A stretch of 64,000 nucleotides of DNA from Hippopus hippopus (taxonomy: Eukaryota > Mollusca > Bivalvia > Cardiida > Cardiidae). The stretch spans positions 23,668,122-23,732,121 of the forward strand of contig OX328101.1 of NCBI GenBank assembly GCA_946811185.2, read 5' to 3'. Position numbers and translations under genes: made by a program. How positions within the stretch are numbered: position 1 is the first letter of the stretch; every line of letters begins with the position of its first letter. Shown one piece after another: positions 43,086 to 54,578 of this stretch. The notes under the pieces were generated by a model. That model was not told the DNA's origin. It was given only the letters and a program-made list of their open reading frames with translations, and did not search any database.

Positions 43086-43235
43086 AGGTAGGCCTGATAG
43101 CTCAGTTGTTGACTATGGTTTTGAGGTTGTGGGTTCGAGTTCCACGGGAGGCAATAGTTTAAGCATCCACCCACCCCGTCCCCACCAGCGTAAACAGTGA
43201 AGGCTGTATGAATTTTCTATACAAAAAAAAAAAAA
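43086..43235 (+). mobile_element. tRNA-derived SINE
   Basis: A box TAGCTCAGTTG and B box GGGTTCGAGTTCC with a paired T arm (GTGGG/TCCAC); a GC-rich body and an A run (43222-43234) follow. The acceptor stem is not paired, so not a working tRNA gene. Confidence 0.65.
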
Positions 43236-43788
43236 TCTCCCTGCCTTGAAAAAACGGGGTCGAAATTTGATTTAATGTCCCTTTAAATATACTCCTCACA
43301 AAAAGTTAAGCAACAATGAGTTACCGCTGCACCAAAATTTTATTATTACACATATAGACAATTTCATTGTATAAATGTATTGAGTTAAAAAACAAGTCCA
43401 AGCAATTCTGTACTTCTATCAGATAATTTTTCTCACTTTCAGGCTTTTGCAGGTTTACCAGCATTTTCTCCTTTTCGCACAATATTTGAAATTTGAGATT
43501 GTGTGGAAAAGTGTTACATGTGTAATAAAAGAAAATGGAGAAACCTGTCTCAACAATTTGTTGATTTTGCTCATCGGTATTAGTGTATTTCTTCAAAATG
43601 GGCAGTGGCAGTTTATAAGTTTAGCTCAGTGTACAAACTGTGGGTCCATAAAAGATACTGGATTATTTTTCAAGTACTTTTTCAAGGAAGAGGTTTATGT
43701 AAAATTAACAGAATAAAGCTTACAAGACAGGTTTAAGTCGGTTGTCTTGTTAATTTTTTGTTATGTTTCCGTGATTTCGTATAAACCC

Positions 43789-43995
43789 TTAACCTGCGAA
43801 ATAGTAAATGAAATTTTAAGATTTTTTTTTTCTCTTTTTTTTTTTTTTTTAAAAAGTAGAAGAAGAAGAAGAAGAAGAAGAAGGAGAAATATTGCAAATT
43901 TCTAAGTTATTCTTTTATTTTATCTATTAATTTTATTCATATCTATATTCAAGAAAAATAATAATACATGTAATAATAATAATTATAATAATAAT

Positions 43996-44038
<43 letters not shown>

Positions 44039-44160
44039 AAAAAAATCTCGTTATCGGCTAGTGTAGATCAAAGATCAGACTGCACGTTCTGTGCAGTCTG
44101 ATCTTGATCTACACTGGCCGCAAAAGCGCCATGAGTCACGCTTAGCAACCTAAGAGTTAA
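43789..44160 (-). mobile_element. Family B element expanded by microsatellites
   Basis: TTAACCTGCGAAATAGTAAA to CAACCTAAGAGTTAA with core GGCTAGTGTAGATCAAAGAT. The long arm has grown by (GAA)n at 43859-43883 and (ATA)n at 43966-44038. Confidence 0.8.
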
Positions 44161-44199
44161 AACTAATTCTTGGGACAGTATATATTCCTCTGTCTCTTC

Positions 44200-44275
44200 C
44201 GACCCTCCCCCCCCTCCCCCCCCCCCCTTTCCCTCTCTCCGGGCCCATGGCCCCCGGCCCCTGCCCCCACCCCCG
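44200..44275. repeat. C-rich run
   Basis: CCTCCCCCCCC-type runs to 44228 and a GGCCC-rich tail. Confidence 0.8.
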
Positions 44276-44904
44276 TAAAAATCTCTTTTCAGTTAATTCA
44301 TAATCGCGTCTGATAATTAAATGAAATGGTTAATTTCAATCAGAAATGTCAACTTTGAGGCTTCTGATGAAGCAATAGCCTGGATACAATATTTATTGCG
44401 AGAGTAGGCTATTAGCTTTTCCAGCAATGTTACTCTTATCGCAATAATTCCACGGGCAACCATCTTCAGAGCGCCTTTATTAAGGGACAGGTTTCCGTTT
44501 ATGGTTCCTGTTTTGTTGTTGTTTTATTCATAGCTGTATGACAGTGTCCAAGCTAAAAGATATTCATCGAAATAAAGGTTTCAAAGCCGGGTACCAGAAC
44601 ATGCAAGTAAAAGTAATTAAAGTGTTTGAATTATGTTTTAAATCTTCGCTATCTCTCCCGCTACGCTATGGGAGGACGCTTTAAATTTTCAGACAAGCTT
44701 TAAATTGACTTTGTGGCGGGGATTAATCTTAAATCACTTGTCGTTTGTTGCGTAAGTATTTAATTTTACCCTTTATACGATGTCAGTTTTATGAGATCAA
44801 ACGTTGATCATGTGGAAATTGTATTACATACCTCAACACCTCGTTCTGGAGAGAGAAGATAAGCGAGAAATTCAGCTAGTAAGAAATTTAGCAAGCAAGA
44901 AATT

Positions 44905-45225
44905 TTGATCGATTGATTGATTGTATGGTATGGTGTTTCACGCCGTTTTCAACATTATTTCAGTTATATCGCGGCGGCCAATGCACCTATCCATGCTTTC
45001 CTGGGTTTCTGTTACCGGTACTCCGTACAATATTCTTTCCAAGCCACTGGCTGCTTTCCCACATAACCATCGTCGAAGCAATAGTCAGCGGTGAGAGAGG
45101 AATGAATCGTGTCGCACTGACTATCATTAATCCTCGGAAAGAAATTGGCCGAGCCGGGGATCGAACCAGCGACCTCCTATTCTCAATTCCTGTACGCTAC
45201 CAACTAAGCTACCGGGGCTCGGCAA
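44905..45225 (-). mobile_element. tRNA-headed SINE with GATT tail
   Basis: On the minus strand: GCCCCGGTAGCTTAGTTGGT (A box) at about 45220, CGCTGGTTCGATCCCCGGCT (B box) at about 45150, then a body shared with 30058-30250, ending in (AATC)n at 44908-44922. Explains the start of the window's longest open frame (194 codons, plus). Confidence 0.75.
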
Positions 45226-45288
45226 GAAGTTTTGAAAGCAAGTCAGTAGGCATGCACGAATTTAGCAATCAAGCAAACAAGCAAGTAA

Positions 45289-45359
45289 GGGAGAAAGAAA
45301 GCAAGCAAGCAAACAAGCAAGCGAGAAAGAAAGAAAGCAAGCCAGAAGAAAGAAAGAAA

Positions 45360-45405
<46 letters not shown>

Positions 45406-45412
45406 AAAAGGG
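45289..45412. repeat. GCAA/GAAA microsatellite
   Basis: AAGCAAGC units grading into (GAAA)n; source of the Lys-Glu-Arg and Phe-Leu-Ser open frames. Confidence 0.95.
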
Positions 45413-45497
45413 GGGCTATAGTTTCTATCAAGAAATCGTCTCTTATCCCATAGAAATTTTGAGATGTGCAACTTGCGTCATTGCAGAAGACAACTAG

Positions 45498-45726
45498 TCA
45501 ACCCTTTAGCGCACAATGCCGACTTTCAACAACCCCGGGAAAGAAGCCGTTAGAAAACATTGCGGGAAAAGGAGAAAATGCTGGTGACCAGCATTTTCTC
45601 CTTTTCCCACAATATTTTCTACCCTATCTAAGAAAAATTGCACCATTTGAGCCACACTGAAATTGTCTTCTGGAAATGCTTTCAAGTTGGACAAGGCTAA
45701 AAATTTTTCATCTGGTAAAGGATTAA
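45498..45726 (+). mobile_element. Family A element, close to consensus
   Basis: TCAACCCTTTAGCGCACAAT to TCATCTGGTAAAGGATTAA; centre GAGAAAATGCTGGTGACCAG. Confidence 0.85.
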
Positions 45727-46099
45727 ACCAGGGATTCAAGCGATACCGAAGTACACGTATTACTTCCCTGAAGGGTTATGCGACTTTTTTTTGTCTCTCT
45801 GTCGGTAACTCGCTGACGTAAAGGATCAAAATGACAGAGACAGTAAATGAAATCGGACTCTTAGTAACGCGTAACAAGTGTTAAAATAAATAACATGCTC
45901 CACTCTCGTCCTCTGTCTAAATTGTTCTTACTGTACACTTTGCAGTGACTTTATTAAGAAATCCCACGACGGTTTAACGAGTGCGTGCTCACAATGTGTT
46001 TGAGTACCTGCGACCATACTGTAACCAACCATCTTAAAATGAAATAATAAAGGGAGGTAATTAGATATTCTTTTTTTTTTTTCCAAACTTTGAATTAAG

Positions 46100-46255
46100 C
46101 GTTCGTGTTCCAAAATGTTTGGTCTAAATATCAAGAATTTTCTAGATTCCAAAGTAACGCAAATGGTTTTGCGAATCAGAAATTGCGTTTGTTTTTTTTT
46201 TATAAATGCAGAATAAGAAATGCAATTCAATAATGGTAGGTGAATACGTACCCAG
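46100..46255. mobile_element. Family F element, diverged
   Basis: Centre AGTAACGCAAATGGTTTTGC and end TAATGGTAGGTGAATACGT match the other two copies; the left end is worn. Confidence 0.5.
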
Positions 46256-46315
46256 GTCACCCCACCCCCATTCTTTGTCTTGTATCTTGTATGAAGTTTA
46301 CATGACAAGGTACTA

Positions 46316-46505
46316 TTAACTCTTTCGCTACTGAATAAATGAATTGCATTTCCTCAATGGCTATAAATACAATTCCGCTACAAGATCAGGAAACGATTCA
46401 TTCATAACATAGAATAAAGCAGTGGACAGTGTAGATCAGAGGTCAGACTGCACAGAATGTGCAGTCTGGTTTTGATCTAAACTGTTCAAAAAAGATTCTG
46501 GTGTC
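46316..46505 (+). mobile_element. Family B element, diverged
   Basis: TTAACTCTTTCGCTACTGAA start; core GGACAGTGTAGATCAGAGGT to TTTTGATCTAAACTGTTC. Confidence 0.65.
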
Positions 46506-46924
46506 GTCTATAGTATGGAGAGAAAAATAATTTCCTAGAAAACAGTCACATGCTGTGTTGTTTGTAATATGAAAAGAACCCTGAGTGATGCGTGGCCATT
46601 TAGTGCTTTCCAGTCAGTACAATACACAAAAACGTGTTTCAGACATTTAAAGCGTTGTATATACATATACGGATCCGACTCTGACTAAAAACAGTGATTT
46701 TTTTTTCTTTTGTGAATATCTCACCTGAAATCGAAGACGCGACAATTGATTAGCCGTGATAGGTTTCTCAGCCAGTCAAATTGCTACTGTTAGAATGTTA
46801 AATTAGAACAACAGAATTTCGAAATTCTTTCTTAATACGGTCTCTGGATATGTTTTGTCTTGTTGACGCGTGACCATGCACGTTCGACGATGGACTATCA
46901 TGTGTAAAGAAAGTATTCAGTGTT

Positions 46925-47072
46925 AGGGCCCTTTACCGCTTAGACAAAATTTTTAATCGATCCAGTTTGAAAGAATTGGCAGCCGATAAGTCGGATGATT
47001 ATGTCTCTAATGCTCGGATCTGTGTTTTAAAGAGTAGAGAAAACATCTTGGGAAAAGGAGAAAAAACGAATT
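46925..47072 (-). mobile_element. Family A left half
   Basis: GGCCCTTTACCGCTTAGACA to CATCTTGGGAAAAGGAGAAA; cut at the hairpin. Confidence 0.65.
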
Positions 47073-47242
47073 CTCTATCTACAAATGGCATGTCAAAATG
47101 CATGTAGATATTTTTGGTCGGCTTTATTACGTCACGACCAATGCATTCCCCATAACTGATGAGGAAATTTGATTTGCCTATGTTCGAAAATACTAAAGAG
47201 CTAAAATATTTTGTCATAAACAGTCGTGTTTTGCTCTCTCTG

Positions 47243-47312
47243 TATCATCATCATCATCATAAGTTCATCATCATCGTCATCATCATCATCATCCATCATC
47301 ATCATCACCACT
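47243..47312. repeat. ATC microsatellite
   Basis: (ATC)n with short interruptions (TAAGTTC, GTC, CATC). Confidence 0.95.
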
Positions 47313-47314
47313 TA

Positions 47315-48030
47315 TTGTCTTCATAAATTCTTAAAACACGTTTACTGTTTCATTGAGACATTTATCAATCTGCATCGCTAGGACTGATAGACGTTTATTT
47401 GGCGGATATGGTTGACGCATGCGACGGTTTCCCGGTTACATAAACACTTGAACCGCAGCAGACAATCGTTTAATCGGACAAACTTAAATAACTTTAACAA
47501 ATAAATATAATAACAAAGCACAGACAAAATATGATAAAACGCCGAACACTTCATAACTATGGATTTTAGGTAAATTCGCATTTCCGTCTACTTGTATTTT
47601 CAATACCGCTGTAGTGTTATTTACCTTTTTGACGCAGTTTTTTATACGTAATATTACTAAAGGATAATAAGGTACTCATCTCTGCTTCTCTTGTAAAAAA
47701 ATAATGCAAGAGTCATAGAATAAATGAATTGTATAACTGATTTTGATTCGTGATAAAATTGAAGTACTTGTCAACTAAAAAACGTACGCGGACTAATTTG
47801 CAGCAGATTACTTTAAAGGGGCATTTGTGACCAGATTTCGATTCGCAATTTTTCAGAATTTTTTTCTTTACAAAGACTCCGTATTTGTATTCGCTTGCCA
47901 AAAAGCTTTGAAATTGAAATATAGATTGAAATACATGTCGGTAACACCATGGACTACCTAGTTTTCTGTACTTTCACTGTTAAATTCCCTTTTCTGTTAG
48001 TAACGGTATAATCGTTTTAGCATAACAAGG
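47315..48030. other. No supported feature
   Basis: AT-rich; no repeat family or coding signal recognised. Confidence 0.35.
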
Positions 48031-48035
48031 GATAA

Positions 48036-48305
48036 ATATATGAGCCATACTTTGTGAAAAGGGAGGTTAATGCATTTGCGAAAAATTTCGACTCAGGTCA
48101 GCCTGCGCATTCCGCGCTGGCTGAGCTGGGTCGAAACATTTTGCTATTGGTCAATTTTCTTTATGTCCAAGGACCAGTTTACCGCATGATTCAGTCGGTT
48201 GTTAGACAAAATAGACTTTATGGATCCATAATCATATGACGACTTGCATGACATTATGTACCATGGAAATGCATTAAGCCACCTTTTGCTACAGTATGAC
48301 TTTAT
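48036..48305. mobile_element. Family C element
   Basis: Start ATATATGAGCCATACTTTGT; inner hairpin CTCAGGTCAGCCTGCGCATT with GCGCTGGCTGAGCTGGGTCG; right end worn (CTACAGTATGACTTTA). Confidence 0.75.
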
Positions 48306-48313
48306 TAGTTGTA

Positions 48314-48445
48314 CGGTCAGGTGGCAGGGGACTTGGAAACTTGTTCACGGCTGTGGTAAATCATGTCGCCCCGAGCCGAAGGCGAGGTGGCGACGTTATT
48401 CACCACAGCCGTGAACAAGTTTCCAAGTCCCCTGCCACCTGACCG
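48314..48445. mobile_element. Long hairpin with 44-bp perfect arms
   Basis: Arms 48314-48357 and 48402-48445 are perfect complements (start CGGTCAGGTGGCAGGGGACT). Between them GTCGCC, CCGAGCCGAAGGCGAGGT, GGCGAC forms an inner stem. Lies between two family C copies. Confidence 0.9.
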
Positions 48446-48454
48446 AACAACGAA

Positions 48455-48632
48455 TTTATTAAATGGTCGACTTAATCATGAGGTAGACTGGTCCTTTGAC
48501 AACAGAAAATTGACCGATAGCGAAATGTTTCGGCCCAGGTCAGCCTTCGCGGACTGCGCAGGCTGACCTGGGTCGATACTTTTCGCAGATGCATTAAGCC
48601 CCCTTTTCACAGAGCATGGCTCAAATATATTT
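48455..48632. mobile_element. Family C element, right part
   Basis: CCAGGTCAGCCTTCGCGGAC with GCGCAGGCTGACCTGG hairpin and end CAGAGCATGGCTCAAATATA; the left terminus is replaced by the hairpin element. Confidence 0.75.
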
Positions 48633-48651
48633 TTACGCAGTTAACTTTCAG

Positions 48652-48735
48652 ATGAAACCATAGCTCAGAGGGAGAGTTGCAGGCCACGATTCTGAAGGCC
48701 AAGAGTTCGACGCCCATCGAAGGACATAAATCTTT
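48652..48735 (+). mobile_element. tRNA-like SINE head
   Basis: A box CATAGCTCAGAGGGAGAG and B box AGAGTTCGACGCCC; no paired acceptor stem. Confidence 0.5.
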
Positions 48736-49249
48736 CAACAGTTTTCTCCAACCTTGGGGTAAATAGTCAAGTCCTTATAATTTTATCCTTACGTAATATA
48801 AAAACATTGTGAAACATAGCAAATTAAAATGTACGAGGTTTGATAAATAAATTCAAGTACATGTATTACAGAAATACTGTATAAGGAAAAAAAAGATAGG
48901 ACAAAAAACGTGTCGGATTAAATTAATTTTGAATAGTGATGCACACTATATTACAATGCTTTAAACAACGTTATTTATCAGTACATGTATTGAATATTCT
49001 TTTTCAACAAATGTTGTAAGACTGCAACCTTGAATCTTGGGGTGGTGAAGCAGTGAGTTACTAACACTTGTGGCTTGCTTAGACTCGACTTTACTAGGAC
49101 TAAAAATGACTTTAAATATCAAGTTGACAACACTGAGTGACAGAAAACATCTAAACGAAAGGATATAAAGATCAAGATATATATTTCAAGAACATTTTGT
49201 TCGATATATACATGTACATGTATTGAACGAAATACTAAACATTGCAGAT

Positions 49250-49325
49250 TCAGCTATCGGACACAGCAGATTCAAGATCAGACTGCACATGCAGTCTGAT
49301 CTTGAATCTACACTGTCCGTTAGCC
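49250..49325 (-). mobile_element. Family B core, loopless
   Basis: TTCAAGATCAGACTGCAC, then ATGCAGTCTGATCTTGAATC and TACACTGTCCG; no ACAGAACGTG apex. Confidence 0.7.
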
Positions 49326-49616
49326 AACAATTGCTTGAAATTTAAAATAGAAGTTTCGTACACCGCATACATCTTTTCATCCCCTTGACTTTGTAACGTC
49401 TGTATTAAAATAAAATACCAGTCAAATCTCCCCAACTTGATAACTGTAACACCGTCTACTTTAGGTAAACCTCTGTGCAAACATCCACGCTACTTATTAG
49501 TCTTACGCGTTTCAATAAAATTATTGTGGACAGAATTAAATACCATACTATATCATTTTTTGTTCTGCCGAATTGACTTCAGTTTACACTTAGCATGTTA
49601 AGGACAGTTTTGGCTG

Positions 49617-49698
49617 TTTCTGCGGACAGTGTAGATCAGGATCAGACTACACGGAATATGTACTCAAATCAAGATAGGGTCTACACCGTCCTGCTTTT
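49617..49698 (+). mobile_element. Family B core, diverged
   Basis: GCGGACAGTGTAGATCAGGA and GGGTCTACACCGTCCTGC; apex mutated. Confidence 0.65.
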
Positions 49699-50052
49699 GG
49701 TGTAACATTCTTGCATATACAGGTATAGGACCTGATATGCATAATTATGTACGATCTGTTCTGTTGAGGAAAAAAAAAACCTTTAAAAATCTTAGTAGGG
49801 TTTTAGCTACCCCTTCTTTGACGGTAACTGATGGTTTAGGACAAAAGAAATTTAAAAGATACTGTGGTAAAAAACACTGTTCCTTCTGTGCAATTATTCC
49901 CCCCCCCCTCCTTTTATTTCCGGCAAAAACTTGCTTTGTTTCGCTCTTAAATCAGCTTTATCTGTTGTTTGCATGCATCAACACGAATTTCGATTCTGAT
50001 ATCAACTTGAGTAACCATTTCTTCTTTAGATACCCACCCCTAGTTATAAACC

Positions 50053-50267
50053 TTAACCCTGAGTTTAAGAAACCTTGACGGAGAACCCTATTAAAGACAT
50101 TGTGAGAAAAGGAGAAAATGCAAGTAACCAGCCAATTTCTCTTTTTCCCACAATATCTTCAGCACTTTAACAGACGATTTCCATTATTTTAGCCACAAAC
50201 AATTTGTCGTCTGCAAATACCTACTGCTTAGACGCGTCTAAAATTTTCTCGTTTGGTAAAGGATTAA
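50053..50267 (+). mobile_element. Family A element
   Basis: TTAACCCTGAGTTTAAGAAA to TCGTTTGGTAAAGGATTAA; arms TTGTGAGAAAAGGAGAAAAT and partner TTTCTCTTTTTCCCACAA. Confidence 0.8.
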
Positions 50268-50583
50268 CAGTTTTTCTAACACTGAATGCTGACAGAAAGC
50301 AAAGAATTATACCGAAACTATGCACCTTTCTTCTAAAGTCCGTAAAGAAACGTATGAAAATTGCATTTTATTTTTTGACAGACGGTCAAAAGACGAAGCA
50401 GAAAATATTTGTCTGGGAGAAAGTTGACAGTGGTTTATTTTGTTCTTAAGTGATCTTGATAAATTATCAAATTAAAGTTGTGGTTATCAAATTTTGGCTT
50501 TTTTTTTTTCTGATAGAAATTGTCTGTGTAGGTAAATTAGGTTAGCCTAAACATCCTGAAGACGAGTAAGTGCATTTTGCAGC

Positions 50584-50656
50584 AGACTGCATTTGAAAAC
50601 ATTGTGGTGAATGAAAATGTTGCTCATAATGAGCAGAACATCTTCTTGCAATAGAT
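50584..50656. mobile_element. Small hairpin relative of family A
   Basis: GAAAACATTGTGGTGAATGA, then TTGCTCATAATGAGCAGAAC. The short GCTCAT/ATGAGC apex recurs near 35620, 36090 and 55960 with ACATTG/CAATAT flanks. Confidence 0.45.
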
Positions 50657-50679
50657 ATATCACTTGCATTTATGTATAA

Positions 50680-50825
50680 ACCTTTAAATCTACCAAACGA
50701 CAAAATTTTAAACTCATTCATGTTGAAAACGTTTGTAAATGGCAATTTCAACGCTCCAAAAATAATGGAAGTTGTCTTTAAAAGATTAGTAGACATTGCA
50801 GGTAATAGAGAAAATGCCAGATACA
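50680..50825 (-). mobile_element. Family A left half
   Basis: AACCTTTAAATCTACCAAAC, GACAAAATTTTAAACTCATT, to GTAATAGAGAAAATGCC. Confidence 0.65.
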
Positions 50826-51157
50826 AGAAGTCCGTCCGTTTACATCAGTTTAAATGTAAAACGGAATTCGTTTACATTGTTGGTTTTCTGTCTGTCTGTC
50901 CCTCAGCCCGTCCGTCCGTCCGTTCATTCGTTCATTCGTCCGTCTGGATGTACGTTCGGTTTCTGCCTTTTTACCACAGTCTCTCACAAGATACCTGCGT
51001 GCAGGTCGAGAGGCTTATTTCGTTATAACCGGGTAACAAACGTAAACTTTACATAGATTAATAGACGGATTGATAAAAATAGTAAAAATGCATAGAATTG
51101 TACTAAATTCTCTCATTGCCATTCAACCATTTCGACTCCATATGGGGATGCGAGACC

Positions 51158-51327
51158 TTTTGCGGACGGCAAAGATCAAGATCAGACTTCACAGAACGTG
51201 CAGTCTGATCTTGGATCTATACCGTCCGCTTATTAAGTCAATAAAAATCCTTTTGAGTTTCTGCGGATTGTACGCTATTTTCAGCTGTCGTAAGAGGCAG
51301 TAGTTTTTCATGTGCTGAGAGCGTTAA
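51158..51327 (+). mobile_element. Family B variant element
   Basis: GCGGACGGCAAAGATCAAGA to GGATCTATACCGTCCGC; end GCTGAGAGCGTTAA. Confidence 0.75.
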
Positions 51328-51419
51328 ATACATTTGAATTCTATTCATCGCTTAAGAAACAACAATTCGAATTATGGAAGAAGAAATATTTTTCGGCATG
51401 ATTTTGTAAGTTAAGTCCT

Positions 51420-51492
51420 GAGCGGACGGGTCTACATTCAAGATCAGACTGCACGTTCTGTGCAGTCTGATCTTGATCTACACCGTCCGCAT
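51420..51492 (-). mobile_element. Family B variant core
   Basis: GCGGACGGGTCTACATTCAA with GATCTACACCGTCCGC. Confidence 0.7.
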
Positions 51493-51587
51493 GTATATCT
51501 TGAGTCGGCCATAGCGAAAAAAGGTCAAACTCTTTATAAGAAGTGTACAATGTATGTCACACACTAAAAAGAAACCAAATCAACTTG

Positions 51588-51831
51588 ATCCTTTGCCAAA
51601 CGACGAAATTTTGGACCTTTCCATATTCAAAGCATTGCAGAGGACATTCTAAATATGTTTCAAATTGCTGGTTTCGTCTTTTTTAAATGATAAAAAAAAA
51701 AAAAAATCATTGCGGGGGAAAAGGAGAAAATGCTGGTTACCAGCATTTTCTCCTTTACCCCCACAATGTTTTCAAAAAGCCCTCTTTTTGCAAGGTCGTT
51801 AAAACGAGGGATTTTGTGATAAAGAGTCAAA
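51588..51831 (-). mobile_element. Family A element, full length
   Basis: TCCTTTGCCAAACGACGAAA to GTGATAAAGAGTCAA. Both arms have five G/C where the norm is three (GGGGGAAAAGG and CCTTTACCCCC). Confidence 0.85.
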
Positions 51832-51937
51832 GCTAACCTAAGAACAAAGTTAATCACACTTATTTGGTCAGTGTCCTATGTTATATTTTGTATTGTTATT
51901 CAATCCTTATGCCGATAAGCGAGACTCACTGCACTAC

Positions 51938-52010
51938 TGTGGACAGTATAGATTCAAGATCAGATTGCGCAGAATGTGTTGTCTGATCCTAGATTTAGGC
52001 TCTCCCATAC
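51938..52010 (+). mobile_element. Family B core, decayed
   Basis: GTGGACAGTATAGATTCAAG and ATCCTAGATTTAGGCTCTCC. Confidence 0.5.
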
Positions 52011-52011
52011 T

Positions 52012-52680
52012 GTAAGACTTTTTGTCGCCGAAAGGAACATTTTTATTACATTTTGTATTAATTTTGCTGAAGTTTTCTATTCTATTTCGATCTATACAGT
52101 AAGTCAAGGTTCAAGAGACCCTACATCATTCGCCCGTCTTTCAAAAATGTCTACCTATACATACCGTTATTTTTTGGGGTGGGTGGGGGGGGGGGATGAA
52201 ATGTAATTTCTCCATTTCTTTCAACGTTTTCGCAGAGGCTAATAATTACTGCTAAACACAGGTCGATATTTCTTCTGATAAATTTAGTTTGACCACTTGA
52301 CTTTACAGACCCTCTTCTTTCATATTATTTCACCTTCTCGCAAAAAGAAAAATCAATTTACACATGTACTGACGTAAATTTCAATTTTGAGATTTAATAA
52401 ATATTGAAACAAACGGAAAAATTCTCAATGAAAAACAAATTTTCCATTCGTCTGAATGTTTTCGAGTTATTCTATCAAATTACCGCTATTACGTATAAAG
52501 TGGTACTGAAAAAAAAAAATAGATTTTTGAAATTAAATAGGGAACAAAAACGGTGTATGAGGTAACTTGAAACTGTAAAACGATTTATAAGTTACGAAAG
52601 GTCAATAAAGTATAATGATCAGCTAAGCTCTATTTTTCGTAGGTTTTTTTCCCCCTCTCTCACTAATCAACTGCTAAGTC
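52012..52680. other. No supported feature
   Basis: AT-rich; a G-rich patch (GGGGTGGGTGGGGGGGGG) lies at about 52175-52195. Confidence 0.4.
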
Positions 52681-52682
52681 AG

Positions 52683-52910
52683 TTAACTCTTTAGCAAGAC
52701 GACAAAAGTTTAAACTTTCCAAATTTCAAAGCATTTGAAGACGACAAAGTGAATATGTTTCAAGCCTGGAATATTTCGTTCAAAATGTTAGAAAACATTT
52801 TGGGAAAAAGAGAAAATGCTGATTACCAGCATTTTCTCTTTTATCCACAATGTTTTCAAAAACTTTTACATTGTGGTCGTTTAAGCGCGGGAATGCGTTG
52901 TAAAAGTTAA
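52683..52910 (-). mobile_element. Family A element, full length
   Basis: TTAACTCTTTAGCAAGACGA to GCGTTGTAAAAGTTAA; centre GAGAAAATGCTGATTACCAG. Confidence 0.85.
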
Positions 52911-53117
52911 ATGAACTTTTTACCTTGTTCGCTGTACATGTGGTGTTGAAATCCCCTTCAGAAGGAAAGTCAAGTGAAATTTAAAGTAAAGAATAAATAA
53001 TTTCAACTTGCAATAGCTTTATTTATAATGATATGACGCAATTCTTTGATTACAATCGAAAAAAAAGACAAACTTCCAAACATATATACCAATCCATACC
53101 TAACAACCGCGTTGGGA

Positions 53118-53212
53118 GAATTCTCTTTAGATCAGTGGTTAAGGTGTTGGTCATTTAATCCTCAAAAAATGACAATCTTTTCCACAGGGGTTCGAATCCC
53201 GCCAGGAGCGGT
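53118..53212 (+). mobile_element. tRNA-like sequence, probably a SINE head
   Basis: A box TAGATCAGTGGTTAAGGTG and B box GGGGTTCGAATCCCGCC, spaced like a long-variable-arm (Ser/Leu) tRNA. The T stem has two mismatches and the acceptor stem does not pair, so a pseudogene or SINE rather than a tRNA gene. Confidence 0.5.
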
Positions 53213-53705
53213 TTATTATTTCAGCTATGCATTTGTTTGCAAACTTTCATGTTCGTAAGAACCATGTAAAAGAATTGGAGGAAAATATTTGAAATTCTAT
53301 GATAATTTACATTTTACAATTGGCAAATTATAATATTTCCCCAAAACGTGAACCTTATTTTCCTAAAAAAAAAAAATGTTTACCGGGCAATAAATTACAT
53401 CGATATTTACGGGGACATTTTATTCTTTAAGTTTGAACATTGCTTTATTTTGTTTGAAGGATATTTTACGCCACTTTCGGCAATAATTCAATTTCATCAC
53501 GACAAAAACTCGCCATTTTATCCAAGTCTTTCCTGTAAGTAGTATATACAAGGCATTCACTCTGTAGTACCTCGTCCAAGGGCACACCCACATTATCTGC
53601 TTTGCCAGCGGTAGGTAGAACCAGGCTTTTCTGGTTACAAACTCAATGTCATAACCACTGACCAAACAGAGAACATCAAGTTTTAAAATGAATACTGCCA
53701 AAGTA

Positions 53706-53920
53706 TTAAACCTTGTCCAGCTAAATAAAAGGAAAGAAACTTTCAAATCGATAGTAAAAATCCAAATATTGCTATTTGAAAGGTATTTTTGGAGGAATAT
53801 ATATCTCCAAATCGGACAGCGTAGATCAAAGATCAGACTGCACATTCTGTGCAGTCTGATCTTTATCTACGCTGTCCGCAAAAGGTCAGTGAGTCGCGCT
53901 TAGCAGCCTAAGAGCTAACT
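53706..53920 (-). mobile_element. Family B element, matched arm change
   Basis: TTAAACCTTGTCCAGCTAAA to CAGCCTAAGAGCTAA. Both arms carry AGCGTAGAT/ATCTACGCT where the norm is AGTGTAGAT/ATCTACACT. Confidence 0.85.
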
Positions 53921-53939
53921 GCTTCCCAAGATAAATGAA

Positions 53940-54050
53940 ATTCAAGCCAGTGTCCTTTGGAAAGACACTTCACAATGCTAGCCAAGTACTGGTGAAACGA
54001 AAACCAGGACGCACATGATTATGTGAGATGTCACCGTGATTTGCAAAATT
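53940..54050 (+). repeat. Dispersed repeat fragment, SINE-body type
   Basis: TTTGGAAAGACACTTCACAA and CAAGTACTGGTGAAACG; second copy of the block at 8235. Confidence 0.5.
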
Positions 54051-54076
54051 TCGTTTATTGAAATGAGGTTTAATTA

Positions 54077-54281
54077 TTAAACTGCTAAATAAGTGAGACG
54101 AAAATTTCAAACCGATTGTAAAAACAAAAATTCTACTATTTAAAAGTTATTTTGGTTGTGAAAATATCTCCTTATGGGACAGTGTAGATCCAAGATCAGA
54201 CTGCACGGAACGTGTAGTCTGATCTTGATCTACACTGTCCGCAAAAGGTCAGTGAGTCACGCTTAGCTGGTTAAGGGTTAA
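54077..54281 (-). mobile_element. Family B element, full length
   Basis: TTAAACTGCTAAATAAGTGA to GCTTAGCTGGTTAAGGGTTAA; core GGGACAGTGTAGATCCAAGA. Confidence 0.85.
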
Positions 54282-54578
54282 TACCGCCTTTAAGAGTGTT
54301 CTAGTCATATCACAAGATTGAATTTTTTTTCTTTTCATTGGTCTTTTTTTTTTTCTCTATAAAGTTTTTTTTTTGTTTGTTTGTTTTTTGTTTTAGATAA
54401 GTTGGAACAGGCTTGTATTTTGCATAGGCCTACAGAGAAAAATGACGAACAGATGCTGCCGCATTCATGTCAAAGAGTGGTACCATAGGGTTCAAGACAG
54501 TTTTGATTTTATTTTGCTAAACTGAAATTGTCATCTGAACAAAAAAAGAATATATAGTTCAGGATCTACCTGAATTCG

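Noticed and set aside
44913..45497. Longest open frame, 194 codons on the plus strand
   Set aside because: It is the reverse strand of a SINE followed by a GAAA microsatellite; the translation ends in low-complexity Lys-Glu-Arg.
53118..53212. A working tRNA gene
   Set aside because: Both promoter boxes are good but the acceptor stem does not pair and the T stem has mismatches; the same applies at 43086 and 48652.
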